Assembly: GCA_963707125.1 (NCBI GenBank)
Contig: CAVPOU010000015.1
Span: forward strand, 372,001-436,000
Source of the DNA: CAVPDE01 sp963707125
GTDB taxonomy: Bacteria > Desulfobacterota > DSM-4660 > Desulfatiglandales > HGW-15
DNA: 64,000 bases
Reading direction: 5' to 3'
Part shown: in pieces, positions 43,200 to 52,811 of the stretch
Layout of the letters: the number at the start of each line of letters is the position of its first letter
Position numbering within the stretch: position 1 is the first letter of the stretch
The notes under the pieces: generated by a model
What the model saw: the letters and a program-made list of their open reading frames with translations, nothing else
What the model was told of the DNA's origin: nothing
The model's database searches: none
Position numbers and translations under genes: made by a program

Positions 43200-43898
43200 A
43201 TGGTCCGGTACATTGACCTGACCCTTCCTATTGAGGAGGGTATGCCTGTCTGGCCGGGAGATCAGGGGCCAGAGTTCAGAGAGGTTACGAGTCTGGAGCA
43301 GGACGGGTATGCGGTTCAGACGATTTGCTTCAGCAACCACCTGGGAACCCACTTGGACGCTCCCTCCCATGTCATCAAAGGCGGGATAACCCTGGACCGG
43401 GTTCCCCTGGAAACCCTGATCGGCAAAGCCGCAATCCTCGATTTCACCGGCAAAGGTAAAAACGAAAGGATCACGAGAGAACAACTTCAACCCCATGGTG
43501 ACATTCTTTACCAGGGAGCGAGGGTTCTCATAAGAACGGGCTGGGACTCCCAATACGGGTCCTCTTCTTTTTTTCGGGATTTCCCCTGCTTAACACTGGA
43601 GGCTGCCCAGATCTTCGCAGAGCGTGGCATTGCGCTTCTGGGTATGGATACCCCCTCCCCTAGCCCGATCGATGATCCAGAGCAAAGCATCCACAAAACC
43701 CTCCTGGGGGCAGGGATTGTCCTTCTCGAAGGCCTCACGAACCTTCATCTTATCAATGGGAATGAATGTGAGCTGATCGTGCTCCCGCCTCTATTCAGCG
43801 GTTTCAGCGGAAGCCCATGCCGCGTGGTAGCCATTGAGAAGGATTTTTCAGAAATGGCGGCCGAAGAGGCCGCGCAGGATCGAGAAAACCCCCGGTGA
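43200..43898 (+). CDS. Cyclase-family metal-dependent hydrolase (kynurenine formamidase-like)
   Basis: A 232-residue protein of the putative cyclase family. The metal site is recognisable in HLGTHLDAPSH (His, His and Asp ligands). Typical surroundings are IDLTLPIEEGMPVWPGD, VLIRTGWDS and LLGMDTPSPSPID. Related enzymes hydrolyse N-formylkynurenine or similar amides and lactones; the substrate is not determined. It overlaps the convergent acyltransferase-like gene by about 50 nt at the 3' end. Confidence 0.9.
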   Translation: MVRYIDLTLPIEEGMPVWPGDQGPEFREVTSLEQDGYAVQTICFSNHLGTHLDAPSHVIKGGITLDRVPLETLIGKAAILDFTGKGKNERITREQLQPHGDILYQGARVLIRTGWDSQYGSSSFFRDFPCLTLEAAQIFAERGIALLGMDTPSPSPIDDPEQSIHKTLLGAGIVLLEGLTNLHLINGNECELIVLPPLFSGFSGSPCRVVAIEKDFSEMAAEEAAQDRENPR

Positions 43899-44708
43899 GG
43901 TTATTTCCCACGTCGCCTGCACGTAGGGCAGGAAAGGAACCGCCCCCCATTTGCGTTTGAAAAAGCCGACCCCCTCGTTGACCCCAAGCCCCAGATTCAT
44001 CCGGGTCTGCCCGCGCTCACGCGCCTCATCCAGAAGCCGGCAGAGAAGAAGATCTGTCGCGCCGGGCGGGGCCATCCGAGCATCTCTGAAGGCGAACATG
44101 TAAAAGGCGGTGCTCAGACCGGCGTACTCCCCCACGGAGAAGGCAGCCAATCGTCCATCGGCCAGACGAGCGGAGAAAAGCAAGCTGCCTGAGGACTCAG
44201 CCAGGTAGCGGGGAAGTTTTCTGTAAATGTGCCGGGTGCCGGCCGCTAGCGGGCGTTCGTCTAGGTAGCGCCCGACAAGGGCCATGTGATCCTCTCCGCA
44301 TGAACCCCCGCGTTCGATGGCGAGATCACGGCCGGCGCGGCGGAGAAGGTTTCTCAGTTTCTGGCCCGGCCGCGGCGCCGGCACAGGGAGGGTATAGTAC
44401 CAGTCCTCTTCTACCGCAGCGCTCTCTGGCGCCTGGGGCGGACGGGCCGGACCGATGACCGTGATCCGGCGGAGCCCTGGAAGGCGAAGCGCCAGGCTGA
44501 TTGCTTCCGCCATGGCCCCTGTGTCTTTGGGATCATGCAGCGGATATCCCACAAGCACCACTTCACCTTCCCCTTCATAGCCCACGCAGGACCCCAGCAT
44601 CCGGGGCTTCAATTCGGACACGGCGCAGACGTAAGGGATCACCTGCTCAGGCGTCTCGGCTTGGGCGGTGACCCTGGCGAGCTGGTCGGGCAGGATCATC
44701 GGCGCCAC
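43848..44708 (-). CDS. GNAT/FemAB-like acyltransferase (N-acyltransferase superfamily)
   Basis: A 286-residue protein. The pattern MNLGLGVNEGVGFFKRKWGA near the C-terminus is shared with the N-terminal half of the neighbouring 563-residue protein (HLGLGVNDGIRRFKTKWGG). Such motifs occur in FemAB/GNAT-fold aminoacyl or acyl transferases. No signal peptide. It starts 13 nt inside the end of the upstream gene, so the two are translationally coupled. The substrate is unknown. Confidence 0.65.
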   Translation of the reverse strand: MAPMILPDQLARVTAQAETPEQVIPYVCAVSELKPRMLGSCVGYEGEGEVVLVGYPLHDPKDTGAMAEAISLALRLPGLRRITVIGPARPPQAPESAAVEEDWYYTLPVPAPRPGQKLRNLLRRAGRDLAIERGGSCGEDHMALVGRYLDERPLAAGTRHIYRKLPRYLAESSGSLLFSARLADGRLAAFSVGEYAGLSTAFYMFAFRDARMAPPGATDLLLCRLLDEARERGQTRMNLGLGVNEGVGFFKRKWGAVPFLPYVQATWEITSPGVFSILRGLFGRHF

Positions 44709-46387
44709 CTGACCCTGAAGCCCGCTCCGGCGAGCAGGTGCCGCAGGTTGAGCATGTGCGCCGTGCCTACCAAGACCGCGCAGCGGCCCCCTTCCAGGAA
44801 CGGCTTCATGCGCTCCAGGAAGATGGCGTCGCGGCGGTGGATGACCCGCTCGGTGCGCGTGGGGAATTCGGTGCTGGTGCCCATCATCCCTTCCAGGTCA
44901 CCCTTGAGGTAGGCACGCACGTTGCGTCTGATGTAACCGTCCCACCGATCGCAGAGGCGGAAGAAATTGACGACGCGCGAGAAGGGAATGCTCTCAAGGA
45001 TTTCGATCTGCTCCGCAATGGTCTCCATGCCGGCCACGGCCTTTCCCATGCCCTGAGCCAGATGCCATGCTTCCAGGTCCACAGACTGATACCACCCATG
45101 GCGTTTCAGATAGCTGGTCCAGAGGGAGAAAAACGCCATCCAATGGCGGGTTTCAGAGAGAAGAAAACGCACATCCGGCGGGTCAGGCCGCTCAAGGCCC
45201 AGCAGTCGCGCCCAGAGGCCCCTCGGTCCAATCACAACCCTCTCCAGCCGGCGAACTTCTTCCTCTGTAAGGGCGTCGATAAGACGCGGGCTGCCGGATT
45301 CGGGGCTCCGGCCGATCTCGGAGACCTGGTCGAGGCTTGCCTGATCCAGAGGGCCTTCGAAAAGCACCGTGTCAACCTGGTCGAAAAGCTTGCGTAAGGA
45401 GGACTCGAAGCTGTAGCAGAAGAAGTGTGCCGTGCCACCAATCCAGGATCTGCGGCCCGCCTTCTCTAATTCCCAGAGCATGGCGAAGCGCCGCTGCCGG
45501 GGGAGGCTGGCCAGAAACTGCGCTTTGGACATGGACTCCCCGGACGAGGAAGCCAACACTCTCATGAGCTCGTTCACGCCGGATCGGACGGTCTCCTTTT
45601 CCTGCCAGGCGGCCATCTCATAAGGCAACGCGGGAGCGCCTCCCCACTTGGTCTTGAAGCGGCGGATGCCGTCGTTTACTCCGAGACCCAAATGGAGAAA
45701 CTCTTTTCCCTGCCGCCGAGCCATCCTGATCATTTCCCGGAAAAGAAGATCTGAGGCGTATGGGGTGTAGTGGGTGCGGGAATGGGCGCCGATCAGATAC
45801 GTCAAGAAAGCGCGAGGAGCCGTCTCCAGCAGCAGGCAGGCGGCGAGCTGTCCGTGTGGGTCCCACGCATTGAGCAGAACAAGTCCTGGGGCCTTTTGGA
45901 GAACCGCCTCGGTTTTGGCAAAGAGCTCGCGCACATTGGAAGGCAAAGCCACCCGACCCACGAACTCAGCCCAAAGGCGCCGGTGGGCTGCAGTGAAGGT
46001 GTTCCCCTCCTCCACCCGCAGGACCGCCGCCGCCCTCTCCGCCAACCGCTCAAGGCGGTGAGGCACCTTAGCGTCAGCGGAAAGAACGTAGTAGTCATCC
46101 TGGTCTCGGCGGTAGGCCTTCAGCCGATCAGGCAGCGAAGGGCCGATGGCCCAGCAATCCCTCGCCCTTGAACGGCGCACCGCCTCTGCAAGGGCCTGAT
46201 CAAAGCCCGTAGCGCTGTACTCGCCTGAAAGCGGATAGCCCACAGCCAAGAGCCAGTCCTCGGCGGCGAGGAACAGGTAGGTCCCTATCAGAAACGGCTT
46301 CCCGCCCGACATGGCCTGCATGAACAGGGCGGAGTGTTCCGGCACAGTAGCCTTTTTCAGGACGGCATCCAGGTCAGAAGGGTTCAA
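44696..46387 (-). CDS. Acyltransferase-like domain fused to a TraB/GumN-like domain
   Basis: A 563-residue two-part protein. The N-terminal part (residues about 1-290) has the GNAT/FemAB-like region ending HLGLGVNDGIRRFKTKWGG. The C-terminal part has TraB-family signatures: SWIGGTAHFF at its start, TVLFEGPLD, VAGMETIAEQIEIL and the terminal CAVLVGTAHMLNL. The TraB/GumN fold is a proposed metalloprotease-like domain. The fusion with a transferase-like domain is unusual. Followed with a 13-nt overlap by a second, shorter acyltransferase gene. Function is unknown. Confidence 0.75.
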   Translation of the reverse strand: MNPSDLDAVLKKATVPEHSALFMQAMSGGKPFLIGTYLFLAAEDWLLAVGYPLSGEYSATGFDQALAEAVRRSRARDCWAIGPSLPDRLKAYRRDQDDYYVLSADAKVPHRLERLAERAAAVLRVEEGNTFTAAHRRLWAEFVGRVALPSNVRELFAKTEAVLQKAPGLVLLNAWDPHGQLAACLLLETAPRAFLTYLIGAHSRTHYTPYASDLLFREMIRMARRQGKEFLHLGLGVNDGIRRFKTKWGGAPALPYEMAAWQEKETVRSGVNELMRVLASSSGESMSKAQFLASLPRQRRFAMLWELEKAGRRSWIGGTAHFFCYSFESSLRKLFDQVDTVLFEGPLDQASLDQVSEIGRSPESGSPRLIDALTEEEVRRLERVVIGPRGLWARLLGLERPDPPDVRFLLSETRHWMAFFSLWTSYLKRHGWYQSVDLEAWHLAQGMGKAVAGMETIAEQIEILESIPFSRVVNFFRLCDRWDGYIRRNVRAYLKGDLEGMMGTSTEFPTRTERVIHRRDAIFLERMKPFLEGGRCAVLVGTAHMLNLRHLLAGAGFRVRWRR

Positions 46388-46633
46388 GGCCGCCTCCCAA
46401 CCCGCGCCGGGAGAACCGGACTGAAAAGGGCGGCCGCATTCAAGAGCCTCTGGTCACGCCTATTTTCCACAACTGCTTCCGGCACAAAGTGCCCGTGACT
46501 CGGGAGGTTCCTACCCGAAGATTCGCTCCACGTCCTCACTTCGAAGCCTCTCTGAACTTAATTCAACTGTCTTCAGAATGCTAGCACATGACCCTCTGAT
46601 AGTAAACGGATCGCGCCTTGATAGAGGTTTCAC

Positions 46634-46656
46634 TTTCCCTCATTTTAATCTATAAT
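46634..46656 (+). promoter_or_regulatory. Weak promoter candidate before acyl-CoA synthetase
   Basis: A good -10 TATAAT (46651-46656) in AT-rich sequence, about 70 nt before the gene start. No convincing -35 is found at 16-18 bp, so only the -10 is strong. The 46388-46725 gap holds no gene. Confidence 0.4.
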
Positions 46657-46725
46657 ATTTTTTTGTGTCCGGCTTTGCTCCTCTTGAAGCCTGTTAATTT
46701 TCTTGGGTAGCGAAAGGGGTCAGAC

Positions 46726-48852
46726 ATGGAAGGTATCGAGTATCTATTGAGCCCCCAATCGATTGCCGTCGTCGGAGCTTCCAATCGCCCGGGCAGCCTG
46801 GGGCTTGCTATCTTTAGGAATCTCCTTGACGCGGCTTATCAGGGCATCCTTTATCCTGTTAATCCCAAGGCCAAGTCTATTCAGGGGGTGAAAGCTTACC
46901 CCAACCTTGTGGATATCCCTGATGAGGTGGACATGGCCGTTCTCATCGTTCCCTCCGAGCAGGTGGAGAGCGTGATTGAACTCGCCGCCCGGAAAGGAAT
47001 CAAAGGCGTCATCGTGATCACCGCCGGTTTCAAAGAGATTGGCGGCCACGGCGTGGAACTGGAGAAGAAGGTTCAGGCCATGGCCAAAGCGCACGGGATC
47101 CGGATGTTGGGCCCTAACTGCCTTGGAGTCATCAATACCAACAAAGACGTTCGCATGAACGCCACCTTCTCGAGGCTCATGCCCAAGCCCGGCAACATCG
47201 CTCTTGTTTCCCAGTCCGGGGCCATGTGCGTGGCCATCCTGGATTTTGCTGAAGGCCGCAACATGGGTTTCTCCAAATTCGTGAGCATCGGGAACAAAGC
47301 GGATGTCAACGAGGTCGATCTTCTTCGCTATCTCCGGGATGACCCGGATACAAAGGTCATCATCATGTACCTGGAGGATATCACGGACGGCCATGCCTTT
47401 ATCGATGTGGCAAGGGAAATCACGCTGGGAGCAGGCAAGCCGATCCTGGCCCTGAAAGCGGGGCGTTCGCCTGAAGGAGCCAGGGCCGCCGCTTCCCATA
47501 CCGGGTCCATGGCCGGATCAGACACGGCTTATGACGCCATTTTCATGCAGGGGGGAATCCAACGCGTGGAAGGGGTGAGCGAGCTTTTCAACTATGCTCT
47601 GGCTTTCTCGACCCAGCCCTTGCCTAAAGGCAGCCGGATCGCCATTGTGACCAATTCCGGAGGGCCAGGCATCATGGCCACGGATGCGCTCATCCGGCCG
47701 GGAATCACCATGGCCCAGCTTTCCGAAGAAACGAAAAAAAAGCTCAGAGAAAAACTACCGCCTACCGCGAGCGTAAACAATCCGGTGGATGTCATCGGTG
47801 ATGCAGATGCGAAGCGTTACGAAGCCGCCATCCGTTACACTTTGGAAGATGAAAATGTGGACGGGGCTATCGTCATCCTTGCCCCTGCGGCGACCACTGA
47901 GATCATGGAAACCGCGAAGATCGTGCCCCGTGTTGCCAAGGACATCGATAAACCCATTCTCAGTTCCTTCATGGGCCTGGTGGACGTTTCCGAGGGTGTA
48001 CGATATCTCGAGCAGAATGGAATTCCGAATTACGTGTTCCCCGAAGAGGCCTCCAGAACCATGGCGGCTATGATCCAGTACAGCGAAAATATGAAGCCCC
48101 ACGAGGGGAGACGACGGGAAATCTTCCGCCTGCTGGAGGATCAGGAGAAGGCGGCCGCCGTCATTGCCGCAAAGCTTTCCGGACGGAAGGAATACTTCAT
48201 GACGGAAAAGGAGGCCCATGAGCTTCTCATGTGTTACGGCTTCCCCCTCCTCAAAAGCCGCCTGGTCAGAGATCCGTCCGAGCTTGCGAGTGCTATTGAG
48301 GAGGTGGGATTCCCTGCGGTCATGAAGCTTGACTCCCCGGACATTCTTCACAAATCAGATGCCGGAGGCGTTCGCCTGGGAATTAAGTCTCAGGAGCAGG
48401 CGGAAAAAGCCTTCCATGAAATCATTGCAAGCGCCAAAAGATACAGGCCTTCCGCGTTGATCAGAGGCATCCTCCTTCAACAGATGGCGCGGGAGGGAGT
48501 GGAAGTCATCCTCGGCTCCACAAGAGATCCCAGATTCGGCCCTATCTGTATGTTCGGACTTGGAGGCATCTTTGTTGAAGCCCTGAAGGACGTGACTTTC
48601 CGGCTCGCTCCCATGTGGGAGACGAGCGCAGAAATCATGGTTCGTTCCATCCGCGCATACAGAGTGCTTCAAGGCATCCGGGGAAAGCCGGCGGCGGATA
48701 TCAAGGCGGCCAAGCTTTCCATCCTGAGACTATCGGCCATGGTCGCCAACCACCCTGAGATTGCCGAGCTGGACATCAACCCTCTGATCCTTTATCCCGA
48801 AGGAGAAGGTTGCGTCGTCGCAGATGCCCGGATCATTCTTTCGAGACGCTAG
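46726..48852 (+). CDS. ADP-forming acyl-CoA synthetase (acetate-CoA ligase family)
   Basis: A 708-residue fused enzyme. The N-terminal CoA-binding and succinyl-CoA ligase-like domains (VVGASNRPGSLGLAIFRNLL, MLGPNCLGVINT, LVSQSGAMC, SHTGSMAGSDTAYDA with the phospho-His candidate) are followed by an ATP-grasp domain (FPAVMKLDSPDILHKSDAGGVRLG, ELDINPLILYPEG). It interconverts acyl-CoA, ADP and phosphate with acid, CoA and ATP. In anaerobes it conserves energy from acyl-CoA intermediates. AAAGGGGTC is upstream of ATG 46726. Confidence 0.93.
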   Translation: MEGIEYLLSPQSIAVVGASNRPGSLGLAIFRNLLDAAYQGILYPVNPKAKSIQGVKAYPNLVDIPDEVDMAVLIVPSEQVESVIELAARKGIKGVIVITAGFKEIGGHGVELEKKVQAMAKAHGIRMLGPNCLGVINTNKDVRMNATFSRLMPKPGNIALVSQSGAMCVAILDFAEGRNMGFSKFVSIGNKADVNEVDLLRYLRDDPDTKVIIMYLEDITDGHAFIDVAREITLGAGKPILALKAGRSPEGARAAASHTGSMAGSDTAYDAIFMQGGIQRVEGVSELFNYALAFSTQPLPKGSRIAIVTNSGGPGIMATDALIRPGITMAQLSEETKKKLREKLPPTASVNNPVDVIGDADAKRYEAAIRYTLEDENVDGAIVILAPAATTEIMETAKIVPRVAKDIDKPILSSFMGLVDVSEGVRYLEQNGIPNYVFPEEASRTMAAMIQYSENMKPHEGRRREIFRLLEDQEKAAAVIAAKLSGRKEYFMTEKEAHELLMCYGFPLLKSRLVRDPSELASAIEEVGFPAVMKLDSPDILHKSDAGGVRLGIKSQEQAEKAFHEIIASAKRYRPSALIRGILLQQMAREGVEVILGSTRDPRFGPICMFGLGGIFVEALKDVTFRLAPMWETSAEIMVRSIRAYRVLQGIRGKPAADIKAAKLSILRLSAMVANHPEIAELDINPLILYPEGEGCVVADARIILSRR

Positions 48853-48929
48853 GGTCTCAGTCGTCGGAGATCTGGGCTTTTTGCACAGAACTTTTGCCTT
48901 AAGGTCACTGGCGAAGAGCGCATCATTCT

Positions 48930-49140
48930 CAATGCCAAATGCCAAAGCTCAAAGGTCCAAGGAATGCCAAAACCAAAATGCCCATCCGCCTCGGCGGACA
49001 AACCCTAGAAGCGAACAGACCCCTTTCCCAGATACTGCTTCGAGGCATCTGGGTTTTTCTTTGGACATTTGTCATTAGGATTTGATTTGATCTTTGGACT
49101 TTGACATTTGTCATTGTTTGTTTGCGGCCAAAGGCCTGCA
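48930..49140. repeat. AT-rich inverted-repeat element (family C)
   Basis: The left part has ATGCCAAATGCCAAAGCTC and CCAAAACCAAAATGCCC; the right part has TTTGGACATTTGTCATT and TTGACATTTGTCATT. These pair imperfectly. The gap 48853-49161 has no other feature. Confidence 0.5.
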
Positions 49141-49161
49141 TCAAGTTCTAGGAGGACAAAA

Positions 49162-50172
49162 GTGATAGACTTGCGGAGCGACACGGTCACCAAACCCACG
49201 CCGGCCATGCGGGCAGCCATGGCTCAGGCCGAGGTGGGCGACGACGTGTATGGCGAAGATCCCACGGTCAATCGGCTCCAGTCCCTTGCCGCTGAGATGC
49301 TCAGCACAGAGGCTGCCCTTTTTGCGACGAGCGGCACGCAGAGCAACCTTCTGGGCGTCATGAGCCAGTGCGAGAGGGGCGATGAGTACATCGTGGGCCA
49401 GCGGGCTCACACCTACCGGTTTGAGGGAGGAGGCGCGGCCGTGCTGGGAAGCATCCAGCCCCAGCCCATCGATTTTCAGGAGGACGGGACCCTGGATCTT
49501 GGCGAGGTGGCCCGAAACATCAAGCCGAACGACTTTCACTTTGCTAAGACCCGGCTTCTCTGCCTGGAGAACACCCAGGAGGGCAAAGTCCTTCCCCTGG
49601 ATTATCTGGCCAAGGCTTCTGCTCTTGCCAGGCAAAACGGGCTCTCCATCCACCTGGATGGAGCGCGAGTGTTCAATGCCGCAGTGAAACTCAAGGTGCC
49701 CGTTCGCGAGATCGCGCACCATTTCGACACCATTTCTTTCTGCCTCTCAAAGGGTCTTGGCGCGCCTGTGGGCTCGGTTCTTTGCGGGCCCCGGGACATT
49801 ATCGACAAGGCGAGGCGGTGGCGCAAGGTCCTGGGCGGCGGCATGAGGCAGGCCGGCATTCTGGCTGCTGCAGGCCTGCATGCTCTCTCCCGCCACGTGG
49901 ACAGACTCGCCCAGGACCATGAAAACGCCAGAAATCTTGCGGAGGGTTTGGCTCAGATTGAAGAACTCCACCTCGTTCCTTCAAGGGTTCAGACCAACAT
50001 GGTCTTCTTCCCCATGGAGCCTTCCCGGTTCAAAGCCCTTCAGGCTCATCTGAAAGAGCGCGGCATCCTGATCAGCGGAAGAGAGAAAGTCCGGCTCGTG
50101 ACCCATCTTGACATCAGTACCGTAGATGTCCGTACTGTGATCCAGGCTTTCAAGGATTATTTCCCCCGCTAA
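49162..50172 (+). CDS. ltaE: L-threonine aldolase
   Basis: A 336-residue PLP enzyme cleaving threonine to glycine and acetaldehyde. The N-terminus IDLRSDTVTKPTPAMR is typical. The PLP lysine is in CLSKGLGAPVGSVL, with ARRWRKVLGGGMRQAG and RVQTNMVFF following. Start is GTG 49162 directly behind AGGAGG; the longer frame back to 49108 lacks a ribosome site. It stands alone between acyl-CoA synthetase and the ABC operon. Confidence 0.94.
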   Translation: MIDLRSDTVTKPTPAMRAAMAQAEVGDDVYGEDPTVNRLQSLAAEMLSTEAALFATSGTQSNLLGVMSQCERGDEYIVGQRAHTYRFEGGGAAVLGSIQPQPIDFQEDGTLDLGEVARNIKPNDFHFAKTRLLCLENTQEGKVLPLDYLAKASALARQNGLSIHLDGARVFNAAVKLKVPVREIAHHFDTISFCLSKGLGAPVGSVLCGPRDIIDKARRWRKVLGGGMRQAGILAAAGLHALSRHVDRLAQDHENARNLAEGLAQIEELHLVPSRVQTNMVFFPMEPSRFKALQAHLKERGILISGREKVRLVTHLDISTVDVRTVIQAFKDYFPR

Positions 50173-50199
50173 TGCCATGAGTTCTCAACGGCTTTTTCC

Positions 50200-50228
50200 T
50201 TGACACCTCTTTGACCTTTTTCTAGTAT
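50200..50228 (+). promoter_or_regulatory. Sigma-70-type promoter of the liv operon
   Basis: -35 TTGACA (50200-50205), a 17-bp spacer and -10 TAGTAT (50223-50228). It precedes the substrate-binding protein gene by about 165 nt, leaving a moderate leader. Confidence 0.75.
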
Positions 50229-50393
50229 CGTTGCGTCCTGGCATTCGCTAAACTGGCTTTTGATTATTCGTTTCGGCATGTTGCTAAAGATCAGCAGAAC
50301 GCTGTTCCTTTCTCTGTAGATGCTTCACGACAACCCTTTGCGGGTCTCGTGCGTCAGGTTCGTTAACCTCATTGACCGAAAGGAGGCTGCGGC

Positions 50394-51665
50394 ATGGTTA
50401 AGAAAGTTCTCACCTTTGTTTTTCTCTTCACCCTGGTTTTCGCGTTTCTCGGATTGGGGCCTGTGTTGGCCCAGCAGAAAGGTAAGCCCATTGTGGTGGG
50501 AGCACCGATCCCAAGAGCGAGCGCCTACGGCCAGAACGGTGAGCGGGGCATGATTCTCGCTACCGAAGAGATCAATGCTGCCGGCGGCGTCAAAGTCGGG
50601 AACGAGCTGCGGCCTTTCCAGCTGGAACTCATAGATACCCGTGATGAAGAGCCCGGAGTCCCCACCAGCGAAGTCCTCCTCTCCTTAGAGAAGCTCATTC
50701 TTCAGAAAAAGGTGGACATGATAGCGGGCGGGCCCTGCATGTCCGAGTGCGGCCTGGCTGCCCTGGATCTTTACGCCAAGTACAAAACCCTGGATATCGT
50801 TTCCATCGGCTGCTACACGCCCGGCTGGGACAAGAAGGTGGCAACGGACATCGAGAAATACAAGTTCTCCTGGAGGGAGAGCGGCAGCGTGGCATGGTAC
50901 ATAAAAGAGGCCATAGACCTTCTTCACAAGATCAAAGCCGACTATGGGTTCAACAAGATGTTCATCTCCATCGATGACAGCGCCATGTGCCGCGGTGCAG
51001 CCCAGATCGTCAGCGATCTGGCCGTCAAGGACGGCTGGCAGATTGTGGGGCAGGACAAGCATCCCATTGGCACAACGGATTACTCTGCGGCGTTGAATGA
51101 CTGCAAGAAGTCAGGAGCCCAGATCCTCTTTATATGGGCTTACTCGCCCGAGACCTCGATTCTCCTGAAGCAGTGGGCGGACATGGAAATACCGGCTCTG
51201 CCCATCGGTTTCATCGGGGCCGCTGAAGACCCCGGGTTCTGGCAAGCCTCAAACGGCAAAGGCGCTTACACGATCGTGACCCTCTCTGAAGCTGGGAATG
51301 TTCCCGGCAATGTGACTCCTCTTCACATGAAGTTCTATGACAACTTCAAGAAGAAGTGGGGAGTGCCTCCCCGCAGCACCGGGTGCGTAAGTGCTTATGA
51401 AGCCATGTATGTTCTGAAGGATGCGATTGAGAGGGCCGGCACCATTGACAAAGACGCCCTGGTCGCCGCCCTGGCCAAAACGAATCTTCCGGCTGTTCGT
51501 GGGACGATTCGGTTTGATCAGAACCACCAGATTGTCTACGGCTATGATCCCAAGACGAGCGTCCTGGGCTGCTGGGTTCAGTGGCAGAATGGGGAGCGGG
51601 TCGCCATCTTCCCCGAAGCGGCAGCCACCGGCAAAATCCAGATGCCGCCATGGATCAAGAAGTAA
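50394..51665 (+). CDS. livK: Branched-chain amino acid type ABC substrate-binding protein
   Basis: A 423-residue periplasmic binding protein of type I fold (LivK/AmiC-like). The signal peptide is MVKKVLTFVFLFTLVFAFLG, with cleavage near LAQQ. PIVVGAPIPRASAYGQNGERGM and EEINAAGGVKVG are typical of the group. Ligand specificity is unknown: many such proteins bind aromatic acids, amides or branched-chain amino acids. AAAGGAGG precedes ATG 50394. It is the first gene of a complete five-gene transporter operon behind a strong promoter. Confidence 0.93.
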   Translation: MVKKVLTFVFLFTLVFAFLGLGPVLAQQKGKPIVVGAPIPRASAYGQNGERGMILATEEINAAGGVKVGNELRPFQLELIDTRDEEPGVPTSEVLLSLEKLILQKKVDMIAGGPCMSECGLAALDLYAKYKTLDIVSIGCYTPGWDKKVATDIEKYKFSWRESGSVAWYIKEAIDLLHKIKADYGFNKMFISIDDSAMCRGAAQIVSDLAVKDGWQIVGQDKHPIGTTDYSAALNDCKKSGAQILFIWAYSPETSILLKQWADMEIPALPIGFIGAAEDPGFWQASNGKGAYTIVTLSEAGNVPGNVTPLHMKFYDNFKKKWGVPPRSTGCVSAYEAMYVLKDAIERAGTIDKDALVAALAKTNLPAVRGTIRFDQNHQIVYGYDPKTSVLGCWVQWQNGERVAIFPEAAATGKIQMPPWIKK

Positions 51666-51705
51666 AGAGACTCATGTTTGAGCAAGCCTCTTTCATGAAA
51701 GAGGC

Positions 51706-51904
51706 TTGCTCATCTGAGAATAGGGTCCTGAAAAATCCGAAATTCGAATTCCGAAATTCGAAACAACTCCAAGATTCAAATGTCTCAATGACCAAAACCT
51801 CTGGGACAACACTGTTTCCTCCTTTTGAATTTTTGTCATTCGAATTTGTTTCGTGCTTCGGATTTCGATATTCGGATTTGCTTGCAGCCAAAAGCCCGCA
51901 TTGA
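51706..51904. repeat. AT-rich inverted-repeat element (family C)
   Basis: Left part GAAATTCGAATTCCGAAATT and right part TCGAATTTGTTTCGTGCTTC form an imperfect inverted repeat between livK and livH. Closest relative is 59846-60010. Confidence 0.6.
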
Positions 51905-51924
51905 GATGATATAGAGCCTGGCTT

Positions 51925-52809
51925 ATGGACATCCTCATCTACGGCACCGTCAATAGCGTCGTCTTTTCCCTCATTGCTGTGGGGTTCACCCTGGTTTACG
52001 GGGTGGCCCGGGTTCCCAACTTCGCCCACGGATCCATCTACGTTCTTGTCGGGTTTCTGACCTGGAGTTTTGTAAATGATCTCAAGATGAACTACGCCCT
52101 TGCGATCATCCTTGCCCTTGTCATCGCTTCGATTGTCGGGCTCCTCATTTACCGTCTCGTCCTCATCCGTTTGCGGGGAATGCCTACGTCCGAAATCATT
52201 GCTTCCTTTGCCGTGAGCCTGATCATTCTTGAAGGGTTGAGAATGCAGGGGATTGCCGGTTTCAAAGGGTTCATCGGCCCCTTCTACACGCTCAAACCGT
52301 TCGTGGAAGGCAAGATCATCATTGCCGGCGTCTTTTTGGATTATCAGCGGTTGATCATCATCGGGGCCGGCCTCGGGTTGGTCATCCTGCTTTGGCTTTT
52401 CACCCACCACACCAAGATAGGCCTCTCGCTCCGAGCCATTGCTCAGGATGAGCGGGCAGCCATGATGCTCGGCGTCAACTCCGACAGAACCGCCATGATC
52501 TCTCTTTCCATCGGGTCTGCCCTGGCCGGCATTGCCGCCGTGACCATCCTTCCCCTCGGCAGTGTCCGGGCCGAGGAAGGGTACCGGGTTCTCATTTATG
52601 CCCTTGCCGTGTGCATCATCGGAGGTCTTGGAAGCTGGGGAGGGGCCGTGCTGGCTTCCTTTGTGCTCGCTTTTGCCATGAAGATCAGCACCTCTTTTTT
52701 CGGAGCGCTGTGGGAATCGGTCGTGCTGGTGGGGACCATCATCCTCATTCTTTTGTTCAGGCCTTCCGGCCTTCTCGGGAAGCAGAAAGAATTGGAAGAG
52801 AGAGTGTAG
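51925..52809 (+). CDS. livH: Branched-chain amino acid ABC transporter permease, LivH type
   Basis: A 294-residue inner-membrane permease with about eight hydrophobic segments. The start (SVVFSLIAVGFTLVYGVARVPNFAHGSIYV) and the EAA-type loop (SLRAIAQDERAAMMLGVNSDR) are typical of LivH. It pairs with LivM to form the translocation path for the livK-bound ligand. LivM starts 2 nt after its stop. Confidence 0.94.
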   Translation: MDILIYGTVNSVVFSLIAVGFTLVYGVARVPNFAHGSIYVLVGFLTWSFVNDLKMNYALAIILALVIASIVGLLIYRLVLIRLRGMPTSEIIASFAVSLIILEGLRMQGIAGFKGFIGPFYTLKPFVEGKIIIAGVFLDYQRLIIIGAGLGLVILLWLFTHHTKIGLSLRAIAQDERAAMMLGVNSDRTAMISLSIGSALAGIAAVTILPLGSVRAEEGYRVLIYALAVCIIGGLGSWGGAVLASFVLAFAMKISTSFFGALWESVVLVGTIILILLFRPSGLLGKQKELEERV

Positions 52810-52811
52810 AG

